Below, piece after piece: positions 34,202 through 42,409 of a DNA stretch of 64,000 nucleotides. Numbering within the stretch: the first letter of the stretch is position 1; every line of letters begins with the position of its first letter. The notes beneath the pieces were generated by a model. It saw only the letters and a list, made by a program, of their open reading frames with translations. It searched no databases and was not told the DNA's origin. The position numbers and the translations under genes are program-made. The stretch spans positions 310,001 to 374,000 of the forward strand of contig CAWAVG010000002.1 of NCBI GenBank assembly GCA_963785425.1, written 5' to 3'. The stretch is from RYN-133 sp963785425. GTDB lineage: Bacteria; Actinomycetota; Actinomycetes; Mycobacteriales; Jatrophihabitantaceae.

Positions 34202-36211
34202 GTGGCACACCCGGGCGATGCAGCCGAGCGCGTGCTGGCCGGGCTCGACCCGGAGCAGCGCGCGGCCGCCCAGGCGGTCCGGGGTCCCGTCTGCATCCTG
34301 GCCGGAGCGGGCACGGGCAAGACGCGCGCGATCACGCACCGCATCGCCTACCAGGTGCGCACCGGCGCCGTTCCGCCCGGACAGCTGCTCGCCGTCACGT
34401 TCACCGCACGAGCGGCCGGCGAGCTGCGCACCCGCCTGCGCAAGCTCGGCGCTCAGGGCGTGCAGGCCCGCACCTTCCATGCCGCCGCCCTGCGCCAGCT
34501 GCAGTACTTCGCGCCCCGCGTGCTCGGCGGTGCGATGCCCGACGTCCTCGACAACCCGCTGCGCCTGGTCGGCAACAGCGCTGCCCGGCTGCGGCTACGC
34601 ATGGACCGTGCCGAGCTGCGCGATGTGGCGGCCGAGATCGACTGGGCCAAGGCCGTCCTCGCCGGGCCGGCCGACTACCCGGAGCGTGCCCGCGCCGCCG
34701 GCCGCGACGTTCCGACGACCCCGGACACCGTGGCCGACGTCTACACCGAGTACGAGCAGGCCAAGCGCCGCGCGGGCGTGGTCGACTTCGCCGACCTGCT
34801 GATGATCATGGCCGGCGCGCTCGAGGAGTACCGCGACGTCGCCCAAGAGGTCCGCGCCAGATACCGCCACTTCGTCGTCGACGAGTACCAGGACGTGTCG
34901 CCGTTGCAGCAGCGGTTGCTCGACGCGTGGCTCGGCGGCCGCGACGATCTGTGCGTCGTCGGCGATGCGAACCAGACGATCTACAGCTTCGCCGGCGCCT
35001 CGCCCGAGCACCTGCTCGGCTTCCGCCGCCGCTTCCCCGAGGCAGTCGTCGTACGGCTCGAACGCGACTACCGCTCGACCCCGCAGGTCGTCGGGCTGGC
35101 GAACCGTCTCGTCGCCGCCGGTGGCACCGGTGCGCTGACCCTGATCGGCCAGCGCGCCGACGGGCCCGAGCCCGAGTTCGCGGAGTTCGACGACGAGCCC
35201 GCCGAGGCGGCCCGGGTGGCCGCCGAGTGCCGGCGCCTGATCGACGAGGGGGTGCCTGCAGCCGAGATCGCCGTGCTGTTCCGCATCAACGCGCAGTCCG
35301 AGGTGTACGAGCAGGCGCTGGCCGACGTGCGGGTGCCGTACGTGCTGCGCGGCGGCGAGCGGTTCTTCGACCGCGCCGAGATCCGCGAGGCGCGGCTGCT
35401 GCTGCGTGGCGCGGCGCGTGCCGACAGTGAGGGACGCACGCTGCCCGAGTCCGTGCGCGAGGTGCTCAGCGGCATGAACTGGCGCGCCGACGAGCCACCG
35501 CCCGGCGGGACGGCCCGCGAGCGGTGGGAGTCGCTGACGGCGTTGGCGAGCCTCGCCGACGACCTCGTGGCCACCGTCCCGGACGCCGATCTCGCGCACC
35601 TGGTCGCCGAGCTCGACGCCCGCGCCGACGCACAACACGCGCCGACTGTGCAGGGCGTCACGCTCGCATCCCTGCACTCGGCCAAGGGTCTCGAGTGGGA
35701 CGCGGTGTTCCTGGTCGGCCTGACCGACACGACCGTGCCGATCCAGCACGCTACGACCGAGGCGCAGCTGGCCGAGGAGCGGCGCCTGCTCTACGTCGGC
35801 ATCACGCGCGCCCGCGAACGGCTGTGGCTCTCCTGGGCGCTGGCGCGCAGCCCCGGGCAGCGCCGCGGCCGTCGGCCCAGCCGGTTCCTCGACGGCCTGC
35901 GTCCCTACGTCGTGAGGGACGAGCTACCGGCCAAGAAGAAGAAGTCGGTCAGGCCCGAGGCGGCCGATGCCGAGCTGTTCGGGCGGCTGCGCACGTGGCG
36001 CCGGGCCCAGGCCGACGCGCAGAAGGTGCCACCGTTCGTGGTGTTCAGCGACGCCACGCTCGTCGCCATCGCCGACGGCCATCCCGACACGCGCGCCGCG
36101 CTCGCCCGCATCTCCGGCGTCGGCCCAACCAAGCTCGACCGGTACGCCGAGCCGGTGCTCGCGGTGCTTGCCGGCGCCGACCCGTCGCAGGTGGTGTCGG
36201 TCGAGGCCTGA
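34202..36211 (+). CDS. uvrD2: UvrD2: SF1 DNA helicase with HRDC domain, lacking the four-Cys module
   Basis: A 669-residue helicase from GTG 34202 (MAHPGDAAERVL). Motifs: Walker A GAGTGKT (about residue 38), DEYQDVSPLQQ, GDANQTIYSFAGAS, SAKGLEWDAVF and YVGITRARERL. The C-terminus is an HRDC domain (about 600-669, PPFVVFSDATLVAIADGHP). In mycobacterial UvrD2 a tetracysteine motif lies between motor and HRDC; here that stretch is DELPAKKKKSVRPEAADAEL with no Cys, and the protein is correspondingly shorter. It translocates 3' to 5' on DNA in repair. It is divergent from mycoredoxin across 79 bases. Confidence 0.92.
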   Translation: MAHPGDAAERVLAGLDPEQRAAAQAVRGPVCILAGAGTGKTRAITHRIAYQVRTGAVPPGQLLAVTFTARAAGELRTRLRKLGAQGVQARTFHAAALRQLQYFAPRVLGGAMPDVLDNPLRLVGNSAARLRLRMDRAELRDVAAEIDWAKAVLAGPADYPERARAAGRDVPTTPDTVADVYTEYEQAKRRAGVVDFADLLMIMAGALEEYRDVAQEVRARYRHFVVDEYQDVSPLQQRLLDAWLGGRDDLCVVGDANQTIYSFAGASPEHLLGFRRRFPEAVVVRLERDYRSTPQVVGLANRLVAAGGTGALTLIGQRADGPEPEFAEFDDEPAEAARVAAECRRLIDEGVPAAEIAVLFRINAQSEVYEQALADVRVPYVLRGGERFFDRAEIREARLLLRGAARADSEGRTLPESVREVLSGMNWRADEPPPGGTARERWESLTALASLADDLVATVPDADLAHLVAELDARADAQHAPTVQGVTLASLHSAKGLEWDAVFLVGLTDTTVPIQHATTEAQLAEERRLLYVGITRARERLWLSWALARSPGQRRGRRPSRFLDGLRPYVVRDELPAKKKKSVRPEAADAELFGRLRTWRRAQADAQKVPPFVVFSDATLVAIADGHPDTRAALARISGVGPTKLDRYAEPVLAVLAGADPSQVVSVEA

Positions 36212-36228
36212 TCCGGTGGCTCAGGGCG

Positions 36229-37764
36229 TCAGTCGACTTCGGCCGCTGGTGCCATCCTGCGACCTGGGACGAGCGCGGTCGCGAGCGCTGCGACCAGGAT
36301 CAGGGCGGCCGACACCAGCAGCGCGACGTGCATGCCGGTGCGGAAGGCCGCGGCTGCGGCGTCCACGAGGTCTTTGATGATCTCGGGCGGGTGCGCGAGA
36401 TCGATGTTGCTCGCATCGCTGCCACCGGTCTCGATGAGGCCGAGGATGTAGTCGATCACCTGCTGACCGGTGCCGCGGGCCTGCAGCGTGCGGGTGAAGT
36501 CCGTGGTGAGGAATCCGTTCACGATGGCACCGAGCGCCGCGACCCCCACCACCGAGCCGAGCTGCCGCGCGGTGTTCGTGGTCGACGCCGCCATCCCGGA
36601 ACGCTCGGCGGGGACGTGCCCGAGCACCGCCGAGGTCAGCGGCACCACCACGATGCCGAAGCCGAGCCCGGCGAGCGCGAGCGCGGCCGACAACCCCGCG
36701 AACGACGGCGACGTGACCAGGAGGAACCGGGCGGTGACGAGGCCCGCGGCACTGAGCAGGCAGCCCGTGACCATCGCCCACTTCGGCCCGGCGCGCGCGA
36801 CCCATCGTCCCGACGCGATCGACCCGAGCACGATCGCGACGGCCATGGGCGCGAAGAGGCCGGCCATCCGCGCGCCGGAGTAGCCGACGATGACGTCGAG
36901 ATAGAGCGCGGTCAGGAAGAAGATCGAGAACACCCCGAAGTAGGCGGCGAACGCGCAGAACAGGGCGCAACCCACGACCGGGTCGCGCAGGTAGCCGAGA
37001 TCGAGCATCGGCAGCCGCACCCGCCGCTCGACGAGGAAGAACGCGACGAAGGCCACCGCACTGACCATGAACAGCGCGACGATCCACCCGGTGCCGTAGC
37101 CGTACTGCTCGCCGGAGATCCCGGCGAAGATCAAGGCGCCGAGCGCGAGCGCCCCGAGCACGAAACCCCCGCCGTCGAGACGTCCTGGCTGCGGGTCGGC
37201 GCTGTTCGGCACGAGCCGCGCGGTCGCGACGAGCAACACGACGCCCAGCGCCAGGTTGAACCAGAACACCTCCCGCCAGGAACCGATGCTGATCAGCACG
37301 CCACCCAGCACCGGACCCAGCGCCAGCGACAGTCCCGATACGGCCGCCCACGCGCCGAGGGCCCGGGCGCGCTGACCGCGGTCGGGGTAGAGCTGCCGGA
37401 TCACCGACAACGTGCCGGGCTCGGACGCCGCCGCGCCGACGCCCATCACCGCACGTCCGGCGATGACCCAAGCCACCTGCGAGGCCAGCGCGCACACGAG
37501 CGAGCCCGCGCAGAAGATCGCGATGCCGGCGATCATGACGTTGCGCCTGCCGAACCGGTCGCTGAGCGAACCCGCGATGAGCATCAGGCTCGCGAAGACC
37601 AGCGAATAGGCGTTGACGACCCACTGCAGCGGGATCACGCCCGCGCCGAGGTCGAACTGGATGCTGCCCAGGGTGACGCTGACGATCGTGGTGTCGAGGA
37701 AGGTCAGGAACAGCACCGCGAGCACGGTGGCCAGGGCCGGGCCGCGCCTGGTCTGCTGCTGCAC
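36229..37764 (-). CDS. MFS drug:H+ antiporter, DHA2 (14-TM) family
   Basis: A 511-residue membrane protein, start GTG 37764 (MQQQTRRGPALATVL); the longer frame upstream lacks a good start. Motif D1 is LDTTIVSVTL and the loop 2-3 motif is GSLSDRFGRRNVMIAG. Motif C is GPVLGGVLI in helix 5. About 14 hydrophobic segments are present, so it is EmrB/QacA-like. It would export cationic or amphiphilic compounds. It is convergent with uvrD2 and transcribed towards it. Other members of this branch export siderophores or antibiotics, so the substrate is open. Confidence 0.88.
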   Translation of the reverse strand: MQQQTRRGPALATVLAVLFLTFLDTTIVSVTLGSIQFDLGAGVIPLQWVVNAYSLVFASLMLIAGSLSDRFGRRNVMIAGIAIFCAGSLVCALASQVAWVIAGRAVMGVGAAASEPGTLSVIRQLYPDRGQRARALGAWAAVSGLSLALGPVLGGVLISIGSWREVFWFNLALGVVLLVATARLVPNSADPQPGRLDGGGFVLGALALGALIFAGISGEQYGYGTGWIVALFMVSAVAFVAFFLVERRVRLPMLDLGYLRDPVVGCALFCAFAAYFGVFSIFFLTALYLDVIVGYSGARMAGLFAPMAVAIVLGSIASGRWVARAGPKWAMVTGCLLSAAGLVTARFLLVTSPSFAGLSAALALAGLGFGIVVVPLTSAVLGHVPAERSGMAASTTNTARQLGSVVGVAALGAIVNGFLTTDFTRTLQARGTGQQVIDYILGLIETGGSDASNIDLAHPPEIIKDLVDAAAAAFRTGMHVALLVSAALILVAALATALVPGRRMAPAAEVD

Positions 37765-37781
37765 GGGTCGAGTCTGGCAGT

Positions 37782-38321
37782 TCAGTTCGGCAGGTCGGTG
37801 ATCTTCGGATCGCTGCACGCCGCAGGGGGATGGCCGGTGAGCTGGACGAGCGCGCAGAACGTCCGCGCCGCCACCTTCCACCGCCCGTCCTCGCGCACGG
37901 CGTTGCCGGGCGTGTCAGGCAGCAACGGCTTCCCGCCGGACAGCAGGTCGAAGTGCACGGCGGCGGAGTCCGGCGAGAGGACCGTGACCGCGGTGACCCG
38001 CGCGCTGAGACCCTGCGCCTGCGAGTTGTGCGCCTGCGCGAGCAGGGCGGCCTTCAGCAACGGCCCGTGCTGCAGGTTCTGCTCGGCAACTGCGAGAGAC
38101 GCCTTGGGATCGAAGAACGACGAGTAGGCCTTGGCGATCGCTTTGGTGGTCGCGGGATCTGCCGCCGTCCCGCTCGCCGTCGACGTGCCTTGCACCGCCG
38201 TGGTGCCCGCCGGGCCTGACGACGCTGCGGGGCTGCCACTGGAAGAGCAGCCGGACAGAGCCATCGCCGCCGCCGCGATCAGGACGGCACACATCCGAAT
38301 CACTGTTCGGTTGTATCGCAT
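37782..38321 (-). CDS. secreted lipoprotein of unknown function
   Basis: A 179-residue protein from ATG 38321. The N-terminus is a type II signal peptide: MRYNRTVIRMCAVL, hydrophobic core, lipobox ALSGC, then a Ser/Gly/Thr-rich linker. The mature domain (about residues 65-179) has alternating strands (ARVTAVTVLSPDSAAVHFDLLSGG, EDGRWKVAARTFCALVQL) and ends with two Cys (FCALV, PAACSD) that may form a disulfide. This resembles the NTF2-like or low-molecular-weight antigen type found in many mycobacterial lipoproteins. No enzyme motif is seen. It is divergent from the whiB7 leader. Confidence 0.75.
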   Translation of the reverse strand: MRYNRTVIRMCAVLIAAAAMALSGCSSSGSPAASSGPAGTTAVQGTSTASGTAADPATTKAIAKAYSSFFDPKASLAVAEQNLQHGPLLKAALLAQAHNSQAQGLSARVTAVTVLSPDSAAVHFDLLSGGKPLLPDTPGNAVREDGRWKVAARTFCALVQLTGHPPAACSDPKITDLPN

Positions 38322-38366
38322 CCGGTGGGTGAGCGTTACGGGTTGGACGAACTTTGCGTAAATCAC

Positions 38367-38396
38367 TTGCCGGGTGAATCTAGGCTTCGTTAGCCT
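38367..38396 (+). promoter_or_regulatory. candidate whiB7 promoter
   Basis: A possible -35 TTGCCG (38367-38372) and -10 TAGCCT (38391-38396), spaced 18 bp, are preceded by the A/T-rich stretch GTAAATCAC. WhiB7 activates promoters that carry an A/T-rich element directly upstream of the -35 through its AT-hook, so this fits autoregulation. It lies 62 bases before the leader ORF. Assigned by eye only. Confidence 0.35.
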
Positions 38397-38457
38397 GCAC
38401 TGACACATCAGATCGTGCGCACTTTCGTGCGGCCGCACACGGAGAGGAGGTAGCCCG

Positions 38458-38670
38458 ATGGCATCGACGTTCAGCATCACGCCGCAAGCCCGGACTGCCG
38501 CCTGCCGTATGCGCGGAGTGCTGACGGTCGCGCCGCGGACCAGCCACCTCATGGGGTCGGAGTCTGTCTACGCCACCGCCGGCAACCCGATCTTCGGCGC
38601 CGACATCACGGGCGTTTCCCGTGTTCGTGATGCCAAGCAGGCCGCACCACCTCGAGGAGAACTGCGCTGA
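38458..38670 (+). CDS. whiB7 upstream leader ORF (uORF, 70 codons)
   Basis: A 70-codon ORF with a strong ribosome site (GGAGAGGAGG) seven bases before ATG 38458. The peptide has no recognised domain and is rich in Ser, Ala and Arg. Its stop codon (38668-38670) lies inside the attenuator: the last codons overlap the 5' arm of the antiterminator at 38650-38659. whiB7 genes in mycobacteria and streptomycetes are controlled by such translated leaders. A ribosome reaching the stop would cover that arm and let the terminator fold; stalling by an antibiotic would free it and allow read-through. The peptide itself probably has no function. Confidence 0.7.
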   Translation: MASTFSITPQARTAACRMRGVLTVAPRTSHLMGSESVYATAGNPIFGADITGVSRVRDAKQAAPPRGELR

Positions 38671-38697
38671 CCAGGTCAGCGATCAGGCTCCTCGAGG
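38650..38697 (+). promoter_or_regulatory. whiB7 antiterminator hairpin
   Basis: CCTCGAGGAG (38650-38659) and CTCCTCGAGG (38688-38697) are perfect 10-bp complements, with a small inner hairpin (GCTGA/TCAGC). The 3' arm shares its last five bases with the 5' arm of the terminator at 38693-38703, so the two structures exclude each other. A third alternative is AGGCCGC (38639-38645) pairing with GCGGCCT (38720-38726). This is classic attenuator geometry. Confidence 0.7.
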
Positions 38698-38728
38698 CCG
38701 CGGCTCCCATATGGGAACCGCGGCCTCG
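38693..38728 (+). terminator. whiB7 leader attenuator terminator
   Basis: CGAGGCCGCGG (38693-38703) pairs with CCGCGGCCTCG (38718-38728), extended by TCCCAT/ATGGGA after one C-A mismatch, then a T-rich tail GTTGTTTAT. It is a very stable intrinsic terminator about 70 bases before whiB7 and after the leader ORF. Confidence 0.82.
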
Positions 38729-38799
38729 TTGTTTATCCGCCCGCAACCACAACCCCACCGCACAGAACGAACACGATCACGACAAGGAGGTGACCCGAC

Positions 38800-39180
38800 G
38801 TGTTGACCACCTGCGAGACCGATGAGCTGCTCGTCGATCCCGCTCAGAACCTGTCCGATGCGACTGCCGCCGCGCTGCTCGGGCTCGACCCGCTGGACCC
38901 GCTGTCCAAGGAGTGCCCGGACGACGTGCCCTGCCGGGTGCAGAACGCCGACCTCTGGTTCGCCGAGACCCCCTCGGATCTCGAGCGCGCCAAGGAGCTC
39001 TGCGCCGGCTGCCCGGCCCGGCTCGCCTGCCTGGCCGGCGCGATCGAGCGTCGGGAGCCCTGGGGCGTCTGGGGTGGCGAGATCTTCGAGCGCGGCGTGA
39101 TCATCGCGCGCAAGCGCCCGCGGGGTCGCCCACGCAAGGACGAGCAGTTGCCCGACGGCCGAAAGGAGCGTGCTGCATGA
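38800..39180 (+). CDS. whiB7: WhiB7: Fe-S transcription factor for intrinsic antibiotic resistance
   Basis: A 126-residue WhiB protein from GTG 38800, with a near-perfect ribosome site AAGGAGGTGA. Four cluster Cys are in place: ECPDDVPCRVQNADLWFAE and LCAGCPARLACLAGA. The glycine turn is EPWGVWGGEIF and the C-terminal AT-hook is KRPRGRPRKDE, which together define WhiB7. It binds SigA and A/T-rich promoter elements and activates efflux, target-modification and redox genes when translation is blocked. The N-terminus is about 25 residues longer than the M. tuberculosis protein. An extra Cys sits early (TTCETDE). Efflux genes at 29-38 kb are possible regulon members. Confidence 0.95.
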   Translation: MLTTCETDELLVDPAQNLSDATAAALLGLDPLDPLSKECPDDVPCRVQNADLWFAETPSDLERAKELCAGCPARLACLAGAIERREPWGVWGGEIFERGVIIARKRPRGRPRKDEQLPDGRKERAA

Positions 39181-39473
39181 CCGCAGCCATCACGCGAACC
39201 GACATGACCGACATCCGGCCGAGAGTCAGCCGGCCTTCACCCGACTCACGTCAGCCGAATCACTCGAGGAGCATTGCGATGTACACGTTGCACGAAGCCC
39301 TGGCGCGGGAGCATCTGCGCCAGCTGCACGAGGACGCGCGCAAACGCGCGTTCGTCAACCAGCTCGCCGCCGCCAAGCGGTGGCGCACGCTGGAGCGCCG
39401 CGCGCACGCCGCCTCACGGCGTCACGCGAAGCGGGCCGAGTACGCAGCGGCGGCAGGCGCCGCCACGCTGTAA
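39177..39473 (+). CDS. small basic protein downstream of whiB7, unknown function
   Basis: A 98-residue ORF whose ATG 39177 overlaps the whiB7 stop (ATGA) and has AAGGAG eight bases upstream. A second in-frame ATG at 39279 (MYTLHEALAREHLRQLHEDA) also has a good ribosome site (GAGGAG) and marks the start of the part that looks conserved: a charged amphipathic helix rich in Arg, His and Ala. No domain is recognised. Size, charge and helical content would fit a nucleic-acid or membrane-surface binder; this is a guess. It is followed by a strong terminator, so it is the last gene of the whiB7 transcript. Confidence 0.6.
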   Translation: MTAAITRTDMTDIRPRVSRPSPDSRQPNHSRSIAMYTLHEALAREHLRQLHEDARKRAFVNQLAAAKRWRTLERRAHAASRRHAKRAEYAAAAGAATL

Positions 39474-39497
39474 CACCGGCCCAGTGTTCGAACACAC

Positions 39498-39531
39498 AGC
39501 GGCCGCCGGGTCATTCGACCCGGCGGCCGCT
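39498..39531. terminator. hairpin terminator of the whiB7 transcript
   Basis: A perfect 15-bp inverted repeat, AGCGGCCGCCGGGTC (39498-39512) and GACCCGGCGGCCGCT (39517-39531), with loop ATTC. It separates the whiB7 operon from the convergent zinc-ribbon gene and can serve both strands. Confidence 0.8.
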
Positions 39532-39565
39532 GCGTCGTTCCTGTCCGGACGGGGTCACCACCGTG

Positions 39566-39751
39566 TCACCACCAGGACTGGTCGAGCTTCGCCTCGATCG
39601 AGCGCACGTGACTGCGCGTGCACGCAGGGCAGATCCAGCGGGTGCGCGTGCCGCCGCGCGCCTCGACGATGTCGGCGCACCAGCCCAGCGGCGGGTCACC
39701 GTCCTCGGCCGGATCGGCGGCCCGCCCGCACAGCGAACAACGTTCGTTCAT
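39566..39751 (-). CDS. small zinc-ribbon protein
   Basis: A 61-residue protein from ATG 39751 (MNERCSLCGRAADP). Two CxxC knuckles, CSLC and ICPAC, with a further Cys (GWCADIV) between them, indicate a zinc ribbon. The C-terminus RSHVRSIEAKLDQSWW is a conserved-looking amphipathic helix. Similar short proteins occur next to ABC1 kinase genes in actinobacteria. No function is known to me. It may be cotranscribed from the ABC1 gene upstream, whose start faces the same way. Confidence 0.7.
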   Translation of the reverse strand: MNERCSLCGRAADPAEDGDPPLGWCADIVEARGGTRTRWICPACTRSHVRSIEAKLDQSWW

Positions 39752-39806
39752 TCCAGCATTGCTACGCCGCGTGAGCTCGGCGGTCCAGCGCGACACGGCA
39801 GTTCGC

Positions 39807-41117
39807 TCAGGCCGCGAAACCTGGTTGCCACTTCTCAGCCAGCTCGCGGAAAGGTGCAGTTGCTCCCAATTGCGACAGCACCCCGATCGACCCGAGCGTG
39901 ACGCGGTGGATCAACAGATAGGACGGCGGGAGGTTGAACATGCGCCCCACCCGCGCTTCCTCACGGCGCGGATCGCCGACGCGGGCGGCCTGCTCGCGCA
40001 TCCACTCGCGCGAGAACGTGAAGGTCGGCGAGCGCAGCGGTTCGACGATCGGGCCGAGATAGTCCATCACCTGCGATGCGTCGACGCGCACGGAGTCGCG
40101 GATGAATCCCTCCGCGCGCAGCACCGCAAGCGCTGCCGGCGCATCACGGTCGACGGCGTGGCGCGTGAGCCTGCCCAACGGCTCCGGGTACCCGCCGGGT
40201 AGGCGCGCGACCGCGCCGAAGTCAACGACGCCGAGGCGGCCGTCGGGAAGGATGCGGAAGTTGCCGGGGTGCGGGTCGGCGTGCAGCAGGCCGGCGCGAG
40301 CGGGCGCCGAGTAGTGCAGCTCGGCGAGCAGCGTCCCCGCGCGATCACGCTGGTCGGCGGTGCCGCCGGCGATGATCCGCGACAAGGGGGTGCCGTCCAT
40401 CCATTCGGTCACCATGGCCTTGGGTGCGCTGGCGACGACTCGCGGGACGGCGATGTGCGGATCGCCGTCGTAGGCCGTGGCGAAGGCGCGTTGGGCGTCG
40501 GCCTCGAGGGAGTAGTCGAGCTCTTCGAGCACGCGATCCTTGAGCTCCGCCAGCAGCGGCTTGACCTCGAGGCCGGGGGAGATGCGCGCGAACAGGCGGG
40601 CCATGCGCGACAGCTGGGTGAAATCGGCCATCAGCGCCGGTCCGGCGCCCGGGTACTGCAACTTGACGGCCACCTCGCGGCCGTCGCTCCACACCGCGCG
40701 GTGCACCTGGCCGATGCTGGCCGCGGCGGCGGGGGTGTCGTCGAAGGAGGTGAACCGGTCGCGCCAGCTACGCCCGAACTGCTCGTCGAGCACTCGGTGC
40801 ACGATCGGGGACGGCATGGGCGGCGCGGCCTCCTGCAGCCGCGTGAGCGCTTCGCGGTAGGGCGCGGCGGTGGCTTCGGGCAGGGCCGCCTCGAACACCG
40901 ACAGGGCCTGGCCGAGCTTCATCGCCCCGCCTTTGAGCTCACCGAGCACGGTGAAGAGCTGCTCGGCCGTGCGCGCCTGTAGTTCGGCCTGGACGTCGGC
41001 GGCGGAGCGGCCGGTGATGCGCTTGCCGAGACCGATGGTCGCCCGGCCGGCGACGCCGAGCGGCAACGACGCGAGCTTGGCGGTGCGGGCGGCGCGGCGC
41101 TGCGGGATATCGCTCAC
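39807..41117 (-). CDS. ABC1/UbiB (AarF) family atypical protein kinase
   Basis: A 436-residue protein from GTG 41117, preceded by GGGAGG. Signature motifs: the KxGQ segment GGAMKLGQALSVFEAALPE, the Ala-rich loop AAAASIGQVHRA, the lysine strand VAVKLQYPG, the catalytic loop LLHADPHPGNF and the metal loop VVDFGAV. UbiB-type proteins act as ATPases or kinases in quinone biosynthesis; actinobacteria have menaquinone, so the exact role is unclear. The M. tuberculosis homologue (Rv3197) is adjacent to whiB7 and has been linked to WhiB7-dependent macrolide tolerance. It is convergent with the whiB7 operon. Confidence 0.92.
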   Translation of the reverse strand: MSDIPQRRAARTAKLASLPLGVAGRATIGLGKRITGRSAADVQAELQARTAEQLFTVLGELKGGAMKLGQALSVFEAALPEATAAPYREALTRLQEAAPPMPSPIVHRVLDEQFGRSWRDRFTSFDDTPAAAASIGQVHRAVWSDGREVAVKLQYPGAGPALMADFTQLSRMARLFARISPGLEVKPLLAELKDRVLEELDYSLEADAQRAFATAYDGDPHIAVPRVVASAPKAMVTEWMDGTPLSRIIAGGTADQRDRAGTLLAELHYSAPARAGLLHADPHPGNFRILPDGRLGVVDFGAVARLPGGYPEPLGRLTRHAVDRDAPAALAVLRAEGFIRDSVRVDASQVMDYLGPIVEPLRSPTFTFSREWMREQAARVGDPRREEARVGRMFNLPPSYLLIHRVTLGSIGVLSQLGATAPFRELAEKWQPGFAA

Positions 41118-41276
41118 TGCACCTGCCTCCCTTCGATCGTGCGTCGTCGTCGCCTCACGCGGGTCGGCTGCGCGTCCCTGTGCCATTGTGCCGAACCGAT
41201 CGCCTCGCCGGGCGATGCCGGGGCGGGTCTGCAGGCGATCTTGCGCCGCCGATGAGGTTGGCCTGCGGATTCGTAC

Positions 41277-42371
41277 TCAACCGGGGCCGCGGAGCAGGCA
41301 GTCGCAGTCCGGGTGCAGTGGCCAGCTGCGGCGCCGCAGCCGCCAGTCGGGCAGGTGCATCTCGACGGTGCCCTCGATCGTGGCGGGCCGGCCGCCGTCG
41401 AGGAAGTCGAGGGCCTGCACGGCCGCCACGCCCGCGACAGTAGCGGCCAGCGCCACCTCGCTGGCGCCGCGGCGCCGTTGCGGGACCGCGAGCTGGACGG
41501 CCAGCGCGTCCCACACCGGATCGCGGTCGAGGCGGTGCAGATCGGCACACCGCAGGCAACTGGTCAGGCCCGGGAGCACGAGCGGGCCGACCGATCCGCG
41601 TCCGCCACTCGCCTGCACCAGCAGGTGGGCCGACGAGCGCGCGTGCAGGGCGTTGCGCCGCTCGGGGTCGACCGGCCCGTCGATCGCGAGCACCACGAGA
41701 TCGGGCGGCTCGTCGGACGGTGCGGTGGCGCAGGCGGCGTCCGGTGCCTGCCGTTCGATGGCGGCGGCAGCCGCGGCGGCGAACGACATTCCCTCGTCGC
41801 CCGGGAGCAGCCCGCCCGGCATGGCGTGGTGCAACTGCGCCGGGCCGGCGTCGAGGGAATGCACGCGGCCGACTCCCGCCGCGCCAAGGAGTGCGCCGAC
41901 GAGGGGCCCCACCCGCCCGGCGCCCTGCACGAGCACCGTGCACCGACCTCGGGCCGCGATGAGGTCGCCGGCCCGCTCGCCGGCCCGGGCCGACAGGGCG
42001 GTGAGTTCCCCGGCCAGGCGCGGGTGGGTCACCCGGCGGCGCGGGTCGCTGCGGTCGGGGCCGGCGCCGTTGGTGGACGGCGCCGGCCACAGATAACCCG
42101 CCTCGACCAGGCGATGTTGCACCGCCTCCAGGCCGGTGGGCACAGCGCGATCGTCGCCGTCCGCGCCGATCAGGGTGCGCACCGCGTGGGTGTCGATGCC
42201 CTCGACGATCACCGCCCTTGTCCCGATCTCGATCTGGGCCGCGCCGGCCGAGCGCCACAGCACCCGCGCCGCCGGCGGCAGGACCGTCGAGACGACGGGC
42301 GGCGGGGCAGCGAATCCGAGGGTCGGCAGGGACGCAGCCCCGGACGGGAGCGGGGACAGCCGGTTGTTCAT
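41277..42371 (-). CDS. ThiF-like (E1-fold) protein of the TOMM/bacteriocin-cyclisation type
   Basis: A 364-residue protein. The N-terminal half is variable; the centre has a Rossmann loop CTVLVQGAGRVGPLVGALLGAAGVG; the C-terminal half has PLVLPGLTSCLRCADLHRLD and ends SWPLHPDCDCLL. The paired CxxC and CxC are probable zinc ligands. This pattern is that of ocin-ThiF proteins, which bind leader peptides and assist azoline cyclodehydratases, yet no YcaO, dehydrogenase or precursor peptide gene is present. The family is found as a lone gene near whiB7/ABC1 in many actinobacteria, so its role there is likely different. Start ATG 42371. Confidence 0.75.
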   Translation of the reverse strand: MNNRLSPLPSGAASLPTLGFAAPPPVVSTVLPPAARVLWRSAGAAQIEIGTRAVIVEGIDTHAVRTLIGADGDDRAVPTGLEAVQHRLVEAGYLWPAPSTNGAGPDRSDPRRRVTHPRLAGELTALSARAGERAGDLIAARGRCTVLVQGAGRVGPLVGALLGAAGVGRVHSLDAGPAQLHHAMPGGLLPGDEGMSFAAAAAAAIERQAPDAACATAPSDEPPDLVVLAIDGPVDPERRNALHARSSAHLLVQASGGRGSVGPLVLPGLTSCLRCADLHRLDRDPVWDALAVQLAVPQRRRGASEVALAATVAGVAAVQALDFLDGGRPATIEGTVEMHLPDWRLRRRSWPLHPDCDCLLRGPG

Positions 42372-42409
42372 CGGCCCACGGTGTCAGCCCGCCGCCGGTT
42401 CATCCGAGG

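Noticed and set aside
35524..38127. 867-residue plus-strand ORF
   Set aside because: Antisense to the MFS gene; Glu/Arg/His-rich shadow with no domains.
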